Assembly (NCBI GenBank): GCA_012518835.1
Contig: JAAYRH010000033.1
Coordinates: 1-64,000 of the forward strand
Direction: 5' to 3'
DNA: 64,000 nt
From: Aeromonadales bacterium
GTDB lineage: Bacteria; Pseudomonadota; Gammaproteobacteria; Enterobacterales; Aeromonadaceae
The translations under genes and the position numbers were made by a program. The notes beneath the pieces are model-generated. The model worked only from the letters and a program-made list of their open reading frames with translations. It did no database searches and was not told the origin of the DNA. Of the stretch, positions 27,800-38,500 are shown one piece after another; positions within the stretch are counted from its first letter, which is position 1, and each line of letters opens with the position of its first letter.

Positions 27800-27818
27800 G
27801 TTAATGGTAATTATCATT
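27800..27818. promoter_or_regulatory. Fur-box-like palindrome
   Basis: GTTAATGGTAATTATCATT matches 14 of 19 positions of the Fur consensus GATAATGATAATCATTATC, and its core AATGGTAATTATCATT is nearly palindromic. It lies in the divergent region between the DAACS symporter and csrD. AT-rich sequence makes chance matches possible. Confidence 0.4.
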
Positions 27819-27951
27819 GGAGGCGATGCTCAGGACAGACTTCTCTAACGCAGATCGCAATATAAGGGCTACTTGTCGGTAGGGTTAGGGTAGGCTGCCA
27901 GGGTATACAAGGAAGAAGGCCGGACGGTTTCGGTAGATGCAGGGATTATCC

Positions 27952-29832
27952 ATGACGTTAAGTAACAGGGTTATCGGTGGGGCGCTATTAGGCACCTTCG
28001 CCATTGGGTTGATGATATGGTTAGGCACTAGCTTGAGCTTCTATCAGACACACCATGCTTATCAGCAGCGACAATTAGTATGGCTAGCACCTTTGCTTAA
28101 AATGGATGAGCAGCGAAAGACTAATGCCGATCTTAGTACTTGGCTCACCCCTGCTTTAGAAAACAGCAACATTAACGAGCTGAAGATCTACCAAGGCGAG
28201 CAGCTAGTGTTTCATTATCCTGCCCGCTCAGTAGAGTCGCTTGCTCTGCCCGTCGAGCCGGTTCAGAAATTAATGTTAGCAACTGATTTAAGCCTAGAGT
28301 GGCGCTTAGGCTCACCGCTGCAAGACCCTGCAACACTAATACGCTTAGCGGTGATCTTCGTATGCTGGTTAATAGTGGTGTTACTGCTAGGCAGGGGGAT
28401 GATGTGGTGGCTACGTCGCCAGTTACACGGAGTTGAGCTACTCGCGGTGCGCGGCCAGCTTATTTTACAAAACCGGCTATATGCCCTAGACCATGCTCTC
28501 AGCGATGAGCGTCCCACTTCAGCCAGCCAAGCGTTAACTCAGCTGCAAGAACAACAGTATCAAGCGAGCAAGCAGCGTAGTGATCTCGATACTTTTACTC
28601 GCACTAATGTCTTTGTCGATAAAAAAATGGGGATTGGTAATCGGCTCTTTTTTGAAAATAGACTAGAGGCCAGTTTATCCGACCCAAATTTAGAGATGGC
28701 CAGTTTGTTGTTAGTGGAGTTACAAGACTTAGATCACATTAATCATGACTTAGGATATCAGCAAGGAGACGCTTTATTATTGGCAGCGTCATTGCACTTA
28801 GAGCATGCCTTGCAGCGCTACGCCGATGCGATATCGGGGCGTTATACCAGTAATACATTTGCCATCTTGCTGCCTCATGTCGATGAGCAAGAAGCGAAAG
28901 CAGCGGCTAACTATATTTTAAAATCGCTACAACGGCTGCCGTGGCCAGCAACGGTGCGCGAGCCCGCGCTGTTTATCGGCGCAGTGAGCTTTGCTTTTGG
29001 CGAGTTATTACATCAGGTGCAGGAGGAGGCGGAGTTGGCGCTGCGCAGTGCAGCATTGCAAAACACTAACAGTGGCTACTTTATGTACGATAAAGGAGCA
29101 TCACCTGATATTTTAGGTAATGGCACGGTGCGTTGGCGGACCTTACTTAGCCGCGCCTTAGAAAAAGACCGACTGTTCTTAGAGCCACAAACGACCTATA
29201 CCGTAGCGCATGAGCCAGCCATGATTGAGCTCTATGCGCGTATTGAAGATGAACATGGCCGCAAGCTTAGCGCTGCTAATTTTATGCCAAAAGCAGAAAA
29301 ATGCGGTTTATTAGCGACCTTAGAGAAAGCGATAGTGCAGCGAGTGCTGAGTCAGTTACAACAGCCAGAGCGATCGCTTCCTTTGTCACTGAATCTTTCT
29401 GTTGCCAGCTTATTGCAGTCTTCTTTTTATCAGTGGTTGATGTTTGAATTATTGTCTTTACCTAAACCTCTATTAAGTACCCTCAATATTGAGTTTCCTG
29501 AAAAGGAGATTAGCTGTCATTATCAGCAGCTAGCTAAGCCGCTACATGCCCTTAAGGCCTTAGGCTGCTTACTGACGGCGGATCATGTTGGTAAAACCGT
29601 GGTGAGCTCGCAATATATCAAAGACTTTGGTGTTGATTATTTAAAATTAGATGCCAGTTTAGTGCGAGATATTGAGAGTAAAACCATTAACCAAATTGCC
29701 GTAAGTAGCTTAATTGGCAGCCATGTCGCCGGTGCCAAAGTCATTGCCACCGGCGTAGAAACAGCAGCCGAGTGGCAGTGTCTGGTCGACTTAGGCATTG
29801 ATGGTGGGCAGGGATATTTCTTTACTTCTTAA
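27952..29832 (+). CDS. csrD: CsrD-like regulator with degenerate GGDEF and EAL domains
   Basis: 626 aa from ATG 27952 (AGGGA seven bases upstream; an ATG 15 bases earlier lacks one). Membrane helices at about 8-28 and 129-147 flank a periplasmic loop, then a HAMP-like/coiled segment, a GGDEF domain and an EAL domain. Both are catalytically dead by sequence: the GGDEF position reads RYTSNTF and the EAL position reads ELYARI. This and the place upstream of mreB match E. coli CsrD (646 aa), which promotes RNase E decay of CsrB/CsrC RNAs without c-di-GMP turnover. CsrB/C are not in the window. Confidence 0.87.
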   Translation: MTLSNRVIGGALLGTFAIGLMIWLGTSLSFYQTHHAYQQRQLVWLAPLLKMDEQRKTNADLSTWLTPALENSNINELKIYQGEQLVFHYPARSVESLALPVEPVQKLMLATDLSLEWRLGSPLQDPATLIRLAVIFVCWLIVVLLLGRGMMWWLRRQLHGVELLAVRGQLILQNRLYALDHALSDERPTSASQALTQLQEQQYQASKQRSDLDTFTRTNVFVDKKMGIGNRLFFENRLEASLSDPNLEMASLLLVELQDLDHINHDLGYQQGDALLLAASLHLEHALQRYADAISGRYTSNTFAILLPHVDEQEAKAAANYILKSLQRLPWPATVREPALFIGAVSFAFGELLHQVQEEAELALRSAALQNTNSGYFMYDKGASPDILGNGTVRWRTLLSRALEKDRLFLEPQTTYTVAHEPAMIELYARIEDEHGRKLSAANFMPKAEKCGLLATLEKAIVQRVLSQLQQPERSLPLSLNLSVASLLQSSFYQWLMFELLSLPKPLLSTLNIEFPEKEISCHYQQLAKPLHALKALGCLLTADHVGKTVVSSQYIKDFGVDYLKLDASLVRDIESKTINQIAVSSLIGSHVAGAKVIATGVETAAEWQCLVDLGIDGGQGYFFTS

Positions 29833-29846
29833 GAAGAGTAAAAGCG

Positions 29847-30758
29847 CTAACCAGACGGGCTTCTGGCCCCTTGTAAGCCACCGGTATGTAAAAATACTAA
29901 GGTACTATCCCGTTGAAACTGACCTGCAGCAATATCTTTAAAGAGACCGAGTAATGCTTTGCCGCTGTATATGGGCTCCAAAGGCAATTGCAGCTCAGTG
30001 GCTAATTGCGCTATCGCCTGTTTATCGCCGCTCCTGCATTTAGCATAGCCGCCGCCATGGTGTTCATAGATTAGCTGCCAATGTTTATCCTGTGCCGCTG
30101 CTGGGTATAAATTAACTATTTCTTGCGCGAGCCAAGGGTCGCCTTTTAATACCGCATAGCCGCGCACTTTTGCACCCACAGGGCGCGCTGATAATAAGCC
30201 CGCTATGGTGCCCCCACTGGCCACGGGTAACACCACTTCTACGTGAGGGGGCAGCTCTTGCCATAATTCGGCGACGCCCGGCAAAGCAAGGAGGCAACTG
30301 CCACCTTCAGGAAGCAGCATATAGCCCGAATAGCGGTGAGCTAGCTCTGCTAGCCAGTCGCTATCTTGTCGACGACGATATTGCTGGCGATTAACAAACT
30401 CTATCTTCATGCCCCAGTGGCGAACATCGGTGAGCGTAGGATTATGACTGCTTGCCTCGCCACGCACTATCCCGACGGTGGGCAAATTTAACGCTTGTCC
30501 CGCTGCCGCTAAGGCATGCAAATGATTAGAGTAGGCGCCACCAAAACTCAGAATGCCGGCGGCGTGTTCCGTCAGTGCTTGGCGCAGCGGGTACTTAAGT
30601 TTGCGCCATTTATTGCCCGATAAGCGAGGATGTAACAAATCATCGCGTTTACAATACAGTGTTATCCCTTGCTCTGTGAGTAGGGGGTGTACTAACGGCT
30701 CTAGAGTAGATGCCGAAACGGCGCTATATAGCTGCTGCCAAAGAGAGAGAGAAGTCAC
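29847..30758 (-). CDS. PLP-dependent D-cysteine desulfhydrase / ACC deaminase family protein
   Basis: 303 aa fold-type II pyridoxal-phosphate enzyme. The Schiff-base lysine is K50 in RLSGNKWRKLKY, and the substrate/PLP-phosphate loops FGGAYSNHLHALAAAG and VASGGTIAGLLSA are present. The family covers D-cysteine desulfhydrase (pyruvate, H2S and ammonia from D-Cys) and ACC deaminase; residues deciding between them cannot be settled here, though D-cysteine desulfhydrase is the usual role in gammaproteobacteria. It sits inverted between csrD and mreB, which are adjacent in E. coli, so it is an insertion relative to that order. Confidence 0.83.
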   Translation of the reverse strand: MTSLSLWQQLYSAVSASTLEPLVHPLLTEQGITLYCKRDDLLHPRLSGNKWRKLKYPLRQALTEHAAGILSFGGAYSNHLHALAAAGQALNLPTVGIVRGEASSHNPTLTDVRHWGMKIEFVNRQQYRRRQDSDWLAELAHRYSGYMLLPEGGSCLLALPGVAELWQELPPHVEVVLPVASGGTIAGLLSARPVGAKVRGYAVLKGDPWLAQEIVNLYPAAAQDKHWQLIYEHHGGGYAKCRSGDKQAIAQLATELQLPLEPIYSGKALLGLFKDIAAGQFQRDSTLVFLHTGGLQGARSPSG

Positions 30759-30916
30759 AATAGAATGAATATAAAAGATAATTTACTTAGTGTAGGGAAC
30801 CTATATCATTATTAACACTCTTAACCGCTGGTCTGCCGTGTTAATCTCGCTTGTTTTCTTGCCTGTATTGGGCGGCATTGATAAAGTTAGCCGCACTTTC
30901 CGGTCTCTTAATCTAG

Positions 30917-31975
<1,059 letters not shown>

Positions 31976-31987
31976 TGAGCAGGCCGA

Positions 31988-32902
31988 ATGGCTCGGTCTA
32001 CAGATCATCTTATGAAACCTATTTTTGGCCGTGGACCCTCGCTTGCTATTCGTTTAGTGTTGGCGGTGCTGGTATCTGTTGTGCTGATTGTTGCCGACAG
32101 CCGCTATCATAGTTTTGCCGAGGTGAAGGTGTATCTCAATTCACTGGTAAGCCCGCTGCAATATATGGCGAACGGCCCTCGTTTGCTGCTCGACTCTGCC
32201 TCTAATCAGTTGATGACTAGCCAATCTTTATTGGCGCAATCGCAGCGGCTAGAGAAAGAGTTGTTTTTGCTGCGCGACGATTTGTTGCGCTTACGCCATC
32301 TTGAGCAAGAAAATAAGCGGCTACGGGATTTATTAGGTTCACCGGTCCACTTTGATACTCGCCGCGTAGTAGCTGAGATCATGGCGGTGGATACCGACCC
32401 CTTTTCTCATCAGGTGGTATTAGATAAAGGCAGTCTGGCGGGTGCGTTTGCTGGGCAGCCGGTACTCAATGAGCAAGGAGTAGTAGGACAGGTGATCTCG
32501 GTGGGTAAAACCACCAGTCGTGTGTTGCTGATCACCGATACCAGCCATGGTATACCGGTGCGCGTGGCGCGAAATGATATTCGAGCCATTGCGAGTGGCA
32601 GCGGCCAACTAGACCGCCTGTTGCTGCATAATATTACCCGCAATACTGATATTAAAGAGGGCGATGTCTTATTGAGCTCGGGTCTGGCGGGGCGCTTTCC
32701 TGAAGGCTATCCCGTAGGACGAGTGAGCCGAGTAGGGTATGAAGAAGGTCAGCCTTTTGCTGATATCCATGTGCAGCCTTTTGCCGCCTTAGACCGTATC
32801 CGTTACTTGTTATTACTATGGCCGGAGTCTCCTGCCTTAGTCGTAGACTCAGCGGATTTTGAATTAGAGCCACTCGCTATTGCTGAAGAGTCAGACCTAT
32901 AA
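31988..32902 (+). CDS. mreC: Cell shape-determining protein MreC
   Basis: 304 aa (296 from the alternative ATG at 32012, which gives MKPIFGRGPS as in E. coli; 31988 has a weak AGG ahead). Bitopic: membrane helix around residues 20-36, a periplasmic coiled coil (about 70-115) and the MreC beta-sandwich domain. It bridges MreB to PBP2 in the elongasome. Twelve bases after mreB, and its stop overlaps the mreD start (ATGA-like overlap). Confidence 0.96.
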   Translation: MARSTDHLMKPIFGRGPSLAIRLVLAVLVSVVLIVADSRYHSFAEVKVYLNSLVSPLQYMANGPRLLLDSASNQLMTSQSLLAQSQRLEKELFLLRDDLLRLRHLEQENKRLRDLLGSPVHFDTRRVVAEIMAVDTDPFSHQVVLDKGSLAGAFAGQPVLNEQGVVGQVISVGKTTSRVLLITDTSHGIPVRVARNDIRAIASGSGQLDRLLLHNITRNTDIKEGDVLLSSGLAGRFPEGYPVGRVSRVGYEEGQPFADIHVQPFAALDRIRYLLLLWPESPALVVDSADFELEPLAIAEESDL

Positions 32903-33390
32903 TGAGACGCTTTTCTTTACTTGGCCGACTGGCGATTATTTGCAGTCTTTTGCTGGCGCTGATCCTATCTATTTTACCACTTCCGGAAGTGATCGCTCCT
33001 TTTCGGCCTGATTGGCTATTGCTTACTTTGGTCTATTGGACTATCGCGCTACCACACAGAGCTAATGTGGGGACCGCTTTTATTGCCGGCTTACTGCTAG
33101 ACGTGTTGCTTGGCTCAGTGCTTGGGGGTCATGCGTTAGCGCTGGTGATCCCGGTGTATTTAGCGGCCACGCAATTTCAACGGATACGCAATTACTCGGT
33201 ATGGCAGCAAGCTTTTGTGATTGGCGCACTTGCGATGCTCAATAAATTACTGATTTTTTGGGCGGCTTACATGAATCGTGATATTCAACTGGATTATCAT
33301 TACTTTTGGTCCATCGTCAGTAGTATGGTGTTCTGGCCTTGGGTATTTTTATTGTTGCGCAAGTGCCGGCGCCAATTTTCTTTATCTTGA
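32902..33390 (+). CDS. mreD: Rod-shape determining membrane protein MreD
   Basis: 162 aa with about five hydrophobic segments and the family block PFRPDWLLLTLVYW near residue 33 and GLLLDVLLGSVLGGHAL near 65. Forms the MreBCD complex for lateral wall growth. It overlaps mreC by one base and runs 8 bases short of maf. Confidence 0.95.
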   Translation: MRRFSLLGRLAIICSLLLALILSILPLPEVIAPFRPDWLLLTLVYWTIALPHRANVGTAFIAGLLLDVLLGSVLGGHALALVIPVYLAATQFQRIRNYSVWQQAFVIGALAMLNKLLIFWAAYMNRDIQLDYHYFWSIVSSMVFWPWVFLLLRKCRRQFSLS

Positions 33391-33398
33391 GTTGAAGT

Positions 33399-33974
33399 AT
33401 GTCACCCCGCTTATATTTAGCCTCTGGCTCCCCTCGTCGCCATGAACTACTAACTCAACTAAATATACCTTTTACTGTGGTGCGTCCCGACGTAACCGAG
33501 CAGCAGCAGCCTCACGAGTTGGCCAGTGATTATGTATGCCGCCTGGCGCGCGATAAGGCGCTTGCCGGTGGATTAATGGCCCCTTTGCCGTTACCGGTGT
33601 TGGCTGGCGATACCATAGTAGTACTCGATGACAGGGTGTTAGAAAAGCCGAACAGCCAGGCCGAAGGATTCGCTATGTTGCGCCAGTTATCGGGGCGCAC
33701 TCATCAGGTATTAACCGCGATAGCGCTGCTTAACGACGGTCAGTTAAGCGATGTACTAGTGAGTACCGAGGTGTGTTTTCGGACCTTAACCGAGCAGGAT
33801 ATTGAGTCTTACTGGGCGAGCGGTGAGCCGCAAGATAAAGCCGGTGGCTATGGCATCCAAGGGCTAGGGGGGCGCTTTGTTCAGTGGATCCACGGCAGCT
33901 ACAGTAGCGTCGTGGGCTTACCTTTAGTGGAAACCGAGGCATTACTCAGCAAAGCGGGCCTTTTATCTCGCTGA
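33399..33974 (+). CDS. Maf/YhdE-type dTTP/UTP pyrophosphatase
   Basis: 191 aa nucleotide pyrophosphatase that removes non-canonical or excess dTTP/UTP. Maf motifs present: [11 protein letters not shown] at 7-17, [18 protein letters not shown] near 67-84 and [13 protein letters not shown] near 147-159. Position between mreD and rng is as for E. coli yhdE, which supports the YhdE subfamily over YceF. Confidence 0.94.
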   Translation: MSPRLYLASGSPRRHELLTQLNIPFTVVRPDVTEQQQPHELASDYVCRLARDKALAGGLMAPLPLPVLAGDTIVVLDDRVLEKPNSQAEGFAMLRQLSGRTHQVLTAIALLNDGQLSDVLVSTEVCFRTLTEQDIESYWASGEPQDKAGGYGIQGLGGRFVQWIHGSYSSVVGLPLVETEALLSKAGLLSR

Positions 33975-34041
33975 TTTCTTATCTCTTTGTGGTTCTGTGG
34001 TAGTTTAGAAGACATTAACTTCTCCTATAGGTGATGTAAGT

Positions 34042-35511
34042 ATGTCGGCGGAACTGATCATTAATATGACGCCTGCAGAAACCCGAGTCGCACTAGTGGA
34101 CAACGGGATTTTGCAAGAGGTGCATGTCGAGCGCCAAGCGCGGCGCGGGATTGTCGGTAATATCTACAAAGGCAAAGTCAGTCGGGTGTTGCCTGGCATG
34201 CAGGCCGCTTTTGTTGATATTGGCGGTGAGCGGGCGGCATTTTTGCACGCCTCCGATATTATGCCCCACACCGAATGTGTGGCGACTAAAGAGCAGGCGC
34301 ATTTTCAGACGGGTAATATCGCCGAGCTGGTGCGTCAAGGCCAAGATATCGTGGTGCAGGTGGTTAAGGACCCTTTAGGTACTAAGGGAGCACGTTTAAC
34401 TACCGATATTACTTTACCTTCCCGCTATCTGGTGTTTATGCCGGGTAGCGCCTATGTCGGCGTTTCTCAACGTATTGATTCCGAGCAAGAGCGCGAGCGC
34501 CTTAAAGCGATTGTAGGTGAGTATGTGGACGAGCAAGGCGGTTATATTATTCGCACGGCGGCCGAAGGTGTAGGAGAAACCGAGTTAGCGCAAGACGCGG
34601 CTTTTTTAAATCGACTCTGGCGCAAAATTCAAGAGCGTCGTCGCAAGCTCTCTTCTTGCTCGATGCTCTATGAAGATCTGGGGTTGAGTTGTCGTATTGT
34701 GCGAGACTTTGTCGGTGCTGAGTTAGACCGTATCCGGGTAGACTCGCGCCTGACCTATGAAACCTTATGCCAGTTTGTTGATGAGTTTGTGCCGGAGCTC
34801 AGTGGGAAAATCGAATACTACCAAGGCAGCTCGCCTATTTTTGATCTTTATGATGTAGAAAATGAAATTCAACGTGCCCTAAATCGCAAAGTGGAATTAA
34901 AGTCTGGTGGTTATTTAATTATCGATCAAACCGAAGCCATGACCACAGTGGATATTAATACTGGCGCCTTTGTTGGCCATCGCAATCTCGAAGAAACTAT
35001 TTTTAATACTAATACTGAAGCCACACAGGCCATTGCTCGGCAGCTAAGATTACGCAACTTGGGTGGCATTATTATTATTGATTTTATTGATATGTACGAC
35101 GACGAGCATAAGCGTCGGGTACTACATAGCCTAGAGACGGCCTTGGCTAAAGATCGTGCTAAAACCAACGTGAATGGCTTTTCGCAACTGGGTTTAGTGG
35201 AAATGACCCGCAAGCGCACCCGCGAAAGTTTAGAGCATGTGTTATGTGGCCCATGTCCAGAGTGTGATGGGCGCGCGCGGGTTAAAACCGTAGAAACCGT
35301 TTGTTATGAAATACTGCGCGAAATTACCCGCGTCAATAAAGCCTACGATGCTGATAAGTTTGTTGTGTATGCGGCCCTTGCTGTGTCATCGGCATTACAA
35401 GAAGATGAGTCTCATATGCTGGCCGAGTTGGAAGTTTTTATTGGCAAACAAGTACAGGTAAAAAGCGAACCTTTATATAATCAAGAACAGTTTGATGTGG
35501 TGATGATGTAG
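34042..35511 (+). CDS. rng: Ribonuclease G
   Basis: Endoribonuclease for 16S rRNA 5' maturation and mRNA decay; 489 aa, exactly the E. coli length. An S1 domain (about 38-125), 5' sensor and DNase I-like domains follow. Catalytic D304 (TTVDINTG) and D347 (IIIIDFIDM) coordinate Mg2+, and the Zn-link Cys pair C405/C408 lies in LCGPCPECDG. It lacks the C-terminal scaffold of RNase E. SD AGGTGA is seven bases before the ATG. Confidence 0.97.
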   Translation: MSAELIINMTPAETRVALVDNGILQEVHVERQARRGIVGNIYKGKVSRVLPGMQAAFVDIGGERAAFLHASDIMPHTECVATKEQAHFQTGNIAELVRQGQDIVVQVVKDPLGTKGARLTTDITLPSRYLVFMPGSAYVGVSQRIDSEQERERLKAIVGEYVDEQGGYIIRTAAEGVGETELAQDAAFLNRLWRKIQERRRKLSSCSMLYEDLGLSCRIVRDFVGAELDRIRVDSRLTYETLCQFVDEFVPELSGKIEYYQGSSPIFDLYDVENEIQRALNRKVELKSGGYLIIDQTEAMTTVDINTGAFVGHRNLEETIFNTNTEATQAIARQLRLRNLGGIIIIDFIDMYDDEHKRRVLHSLETALAKDRAKTNVNGFSQLGLVEMTRKRTRESLEHVLCGPCPECDGRARVKTVETVCYEILREITRVNKAYDADKFVVYAALAVSSALQEDESHMLAELEVFIGKQVQVKSEPLYNQEQFDVVMM

Positions 35512-38500
35512 TGTCTCAGATGTTACGGCGCAGTTTAAACTGGGGTTGGCTAAGCTTGGCGGTATTGGCCGTGCTAATGGCATTGCTGATCACGGTGCTG
35601 CGCTTTGGTTCGCCTTATTTAAATCAGTGGCAACAGCAATGGGTAGATAAGGCGTTTAGTAACAGTGAGCTGGCGGTGACCATTGGTGAGCTAGGGTTAA
35701 GCTGGCGTGATTTTGGCCCGGTACTGGTGGTCAAGGACGTACAGCTCGTACCCGAAAGCGGACCACCGATGAAGCTAGAGCGCGCCTTAGTGGATATGCA
35801 GCTCTGGCAAAGCTTACGCCAATGGCAACCTGTATTGAATGAACTGATCTTAGAAGACCTATATCTACCGATTGAGGTCTCGAGAGATGCCTCCTCTATG
35901 CCCGATATCGACTGGCAACAGTTACGTCGCTTAGTACTCACCACAGTGGAACGTTTTACTCTTACCCAAGCGCAAGTGGTGTTTACCAGCGCCGAGCAGC
36001 AAGTGTTGTCTGCTTTATATGTTTCTAACTTGCAGTGGCAAAATAGCCCCGACTTACATCAAGGCCAAGGCCGGTTAGGAGTGAGCCCCGATCCAGAGCA
36101 GCAATTGGATTTTCGTGGCCATTTAACGGGCTCTAGTGAGCAATTAACCGGTGGGGTTTATTTAGCAGCCGATGAGTTAGATATCTCTAGTTTATTTAGT
36201 CACGCCGGTTTACCCGCTCAAGTTAAGCAGCCAACGCAAGCGAGCCTCGACTTTGAGTTATGGCTGGAATGGCAACAAGGCCAGCTTAGCGCCGGCATTT
36301 GGCAGCTTGGTGAAAATTATTTACGCCTTGATGAGCACCACCAAATCCAAGTTGACCGTGGCCGCGTGCAGTGGCAGCCCACCGAGCATGGCTGGCAGCT
36401 GGCCAGCCAAAACATCGATATTAAGGTGGACGGTGAACCTTGGCTAGCCTGGTCTGCTCAGTTAGATAAGCAAGATGAACAATTAGTAGGCTATTTAGAT
36501 CAACTGACCTTTACCGATCTTGCCTTAGTAGCACAATGGGGAGAAGTATTTTGGCCTAGCCTCGCCCATCAACTCGCCAATATTCGCCCTAGCGGCCGAC
36601 TGGCAAATCTTTATTATTCAGCCGTGGAAAATGGCAAGCAATGGCGCTGGCAAGGTGATTTATTAGAAGTAAGCACTCAAGCGTTTGAATGGGTACCGGC
36701 CACCCAAGGGCTGAATGGCCACTTCTCTTTTGGTGCTAACGGCGGTGCGCTGAGTATTGAGCAGCTGGCGGCCAGCGATTGGCAATACCAACAGGCGTTT
36801 CGTGCTCCTTGGCCCATGCAAACTTTAAGTAGTGAAGTGCGCTGGCAGCAGCAGAAGGCGGGTGACTGGTGGCTGTGGAGCGATAAGCTAGATGTCGTGA
36901 CGAAAGATGTGGCCTTACAAGGTTGGTTTAGCTTACATATTCCATTGCAAGGCTCCCCTATGCTCAGTGCCTCAGCGCATGCTGACGTACTCAGAGCCGA
37001 GCAAGCCTACCGTTATTTCCCAGAGCCACTGATGGGCTCGGCCTTAGTCGACTATTTACAAGGCGCAATCCGGGGTGGGCAAGCACAGGGCGCAAAAGTC
37101 ATGTGGTATGGAGCGCTAGATGCTTTCCCTTATCAAGACAACCAAGGCATTTTTCAAGCCAAAGTCCCGCTGCGCGATGCTCAGTTTCGCTTTGATCCCG
37201 ACTGGCAACCATTAAGCGCTTTAGACCTCGACTTGCTATTTGAAAATGACAACTTGTATATGAAGGGCGAAGAAGGCCTGTTGGGCTCGGTCACCGCCAG
37301 CCAGATTAAAGCACAAATTGTACCGCTAGATGAAGATGCCAACTTAGAGCTGAGCGCCCATATTCAGGGAGAAGGCGAGGCAGTGACCAGTTATCTGCAA
37401 AGCTCGGCGCTGGCCGATTCGGTCGGCATTACTTTAGAGCAGCTGCAAGTCACTGGCCCCTTAAGTGGCCAACTGGCCTTAACCATTCCCTTAAATGAGG
37501 GAGAAGTGCTAGTAAATGGCCATGTGGATTTTGCGCAAAACAACGTCTTAGTTAAACCGCTGGACTTACCCTTATCTAAAGTTAGTGGTCGCTTGCACTT
37601 TGATGAGCAGAAAACCCGCTTTGATGAGCTGCAAGCTCACTGGCTCGGACAACCGCTGCAGTTGACGTATCGCGGTCAAGAGGTGCCGAATGGCTATGAG
37701 GTTCAACTCGACTTAAGCGGCCAACTAAACAGTGATGCCTTAGCAAATGCTTATCCCATGTTAGATGTCCTCTCCGGTGAGGGACGCTGGCGTGGCAAGC
37801 TCGATTTAACGCTGCCCGAACAAGGGCCGCTCCAATATCAATTTAGAGCTGACTCTGATTTAGTGGGCTTAGCTAGTCAGCTGCCCGCCCCCTTAAAAAA
37901 AACCAAATCACAAGCGTGGGCGACTCACCTTGAGGTGCAAGGCAATGACGAACGTGCAGGGGTTAGTCTTAAAGTGGGGCCCGATATTCAAGGGGAGTCA
38001 CAACTGCGCTTTGAGCCTCAGTTAACCGTCGACCGCTTATGGTTAAGCTTAGGGCCCAAGCCGGCTACTGCAGCACGAGCACCATTAGATATTGCAGTGC
38101 GCTTAGCCGATCTCACCCTAGATGATTGGTTAGCACAACTTTCCCAATGGCAAACCTCAGCTAGCAAGGCCCAGAGCTCGGCTAGTTCATTTAGCTTGCC
38201 TCATCCTTATCGTGTCTCGTTGCATGCCAGTCGAGCCCAACTTTGGGAACAACCCCTTAATCAATTGCACCTATCGTTGCGACCCGCAGCCCATCAAATG
38301 CAGCAACTTGATATAGAGGCTGAGCAAGTTAAAGGGCGCGTTACGTTTGGTAGTCAGCAGGTGCTGCAAGCAAACTTTGAGCGGTTATGGTTAAGCTCGC
38401 TTGAGCCTAATAAAGAAAAAAACACAGCGGCCGGTCAAGCTGAGCCAACTTTCTCGCCACAGCAAGTGCCTGCCGTGCAATTTAGCTGTGAGGACTGTCG

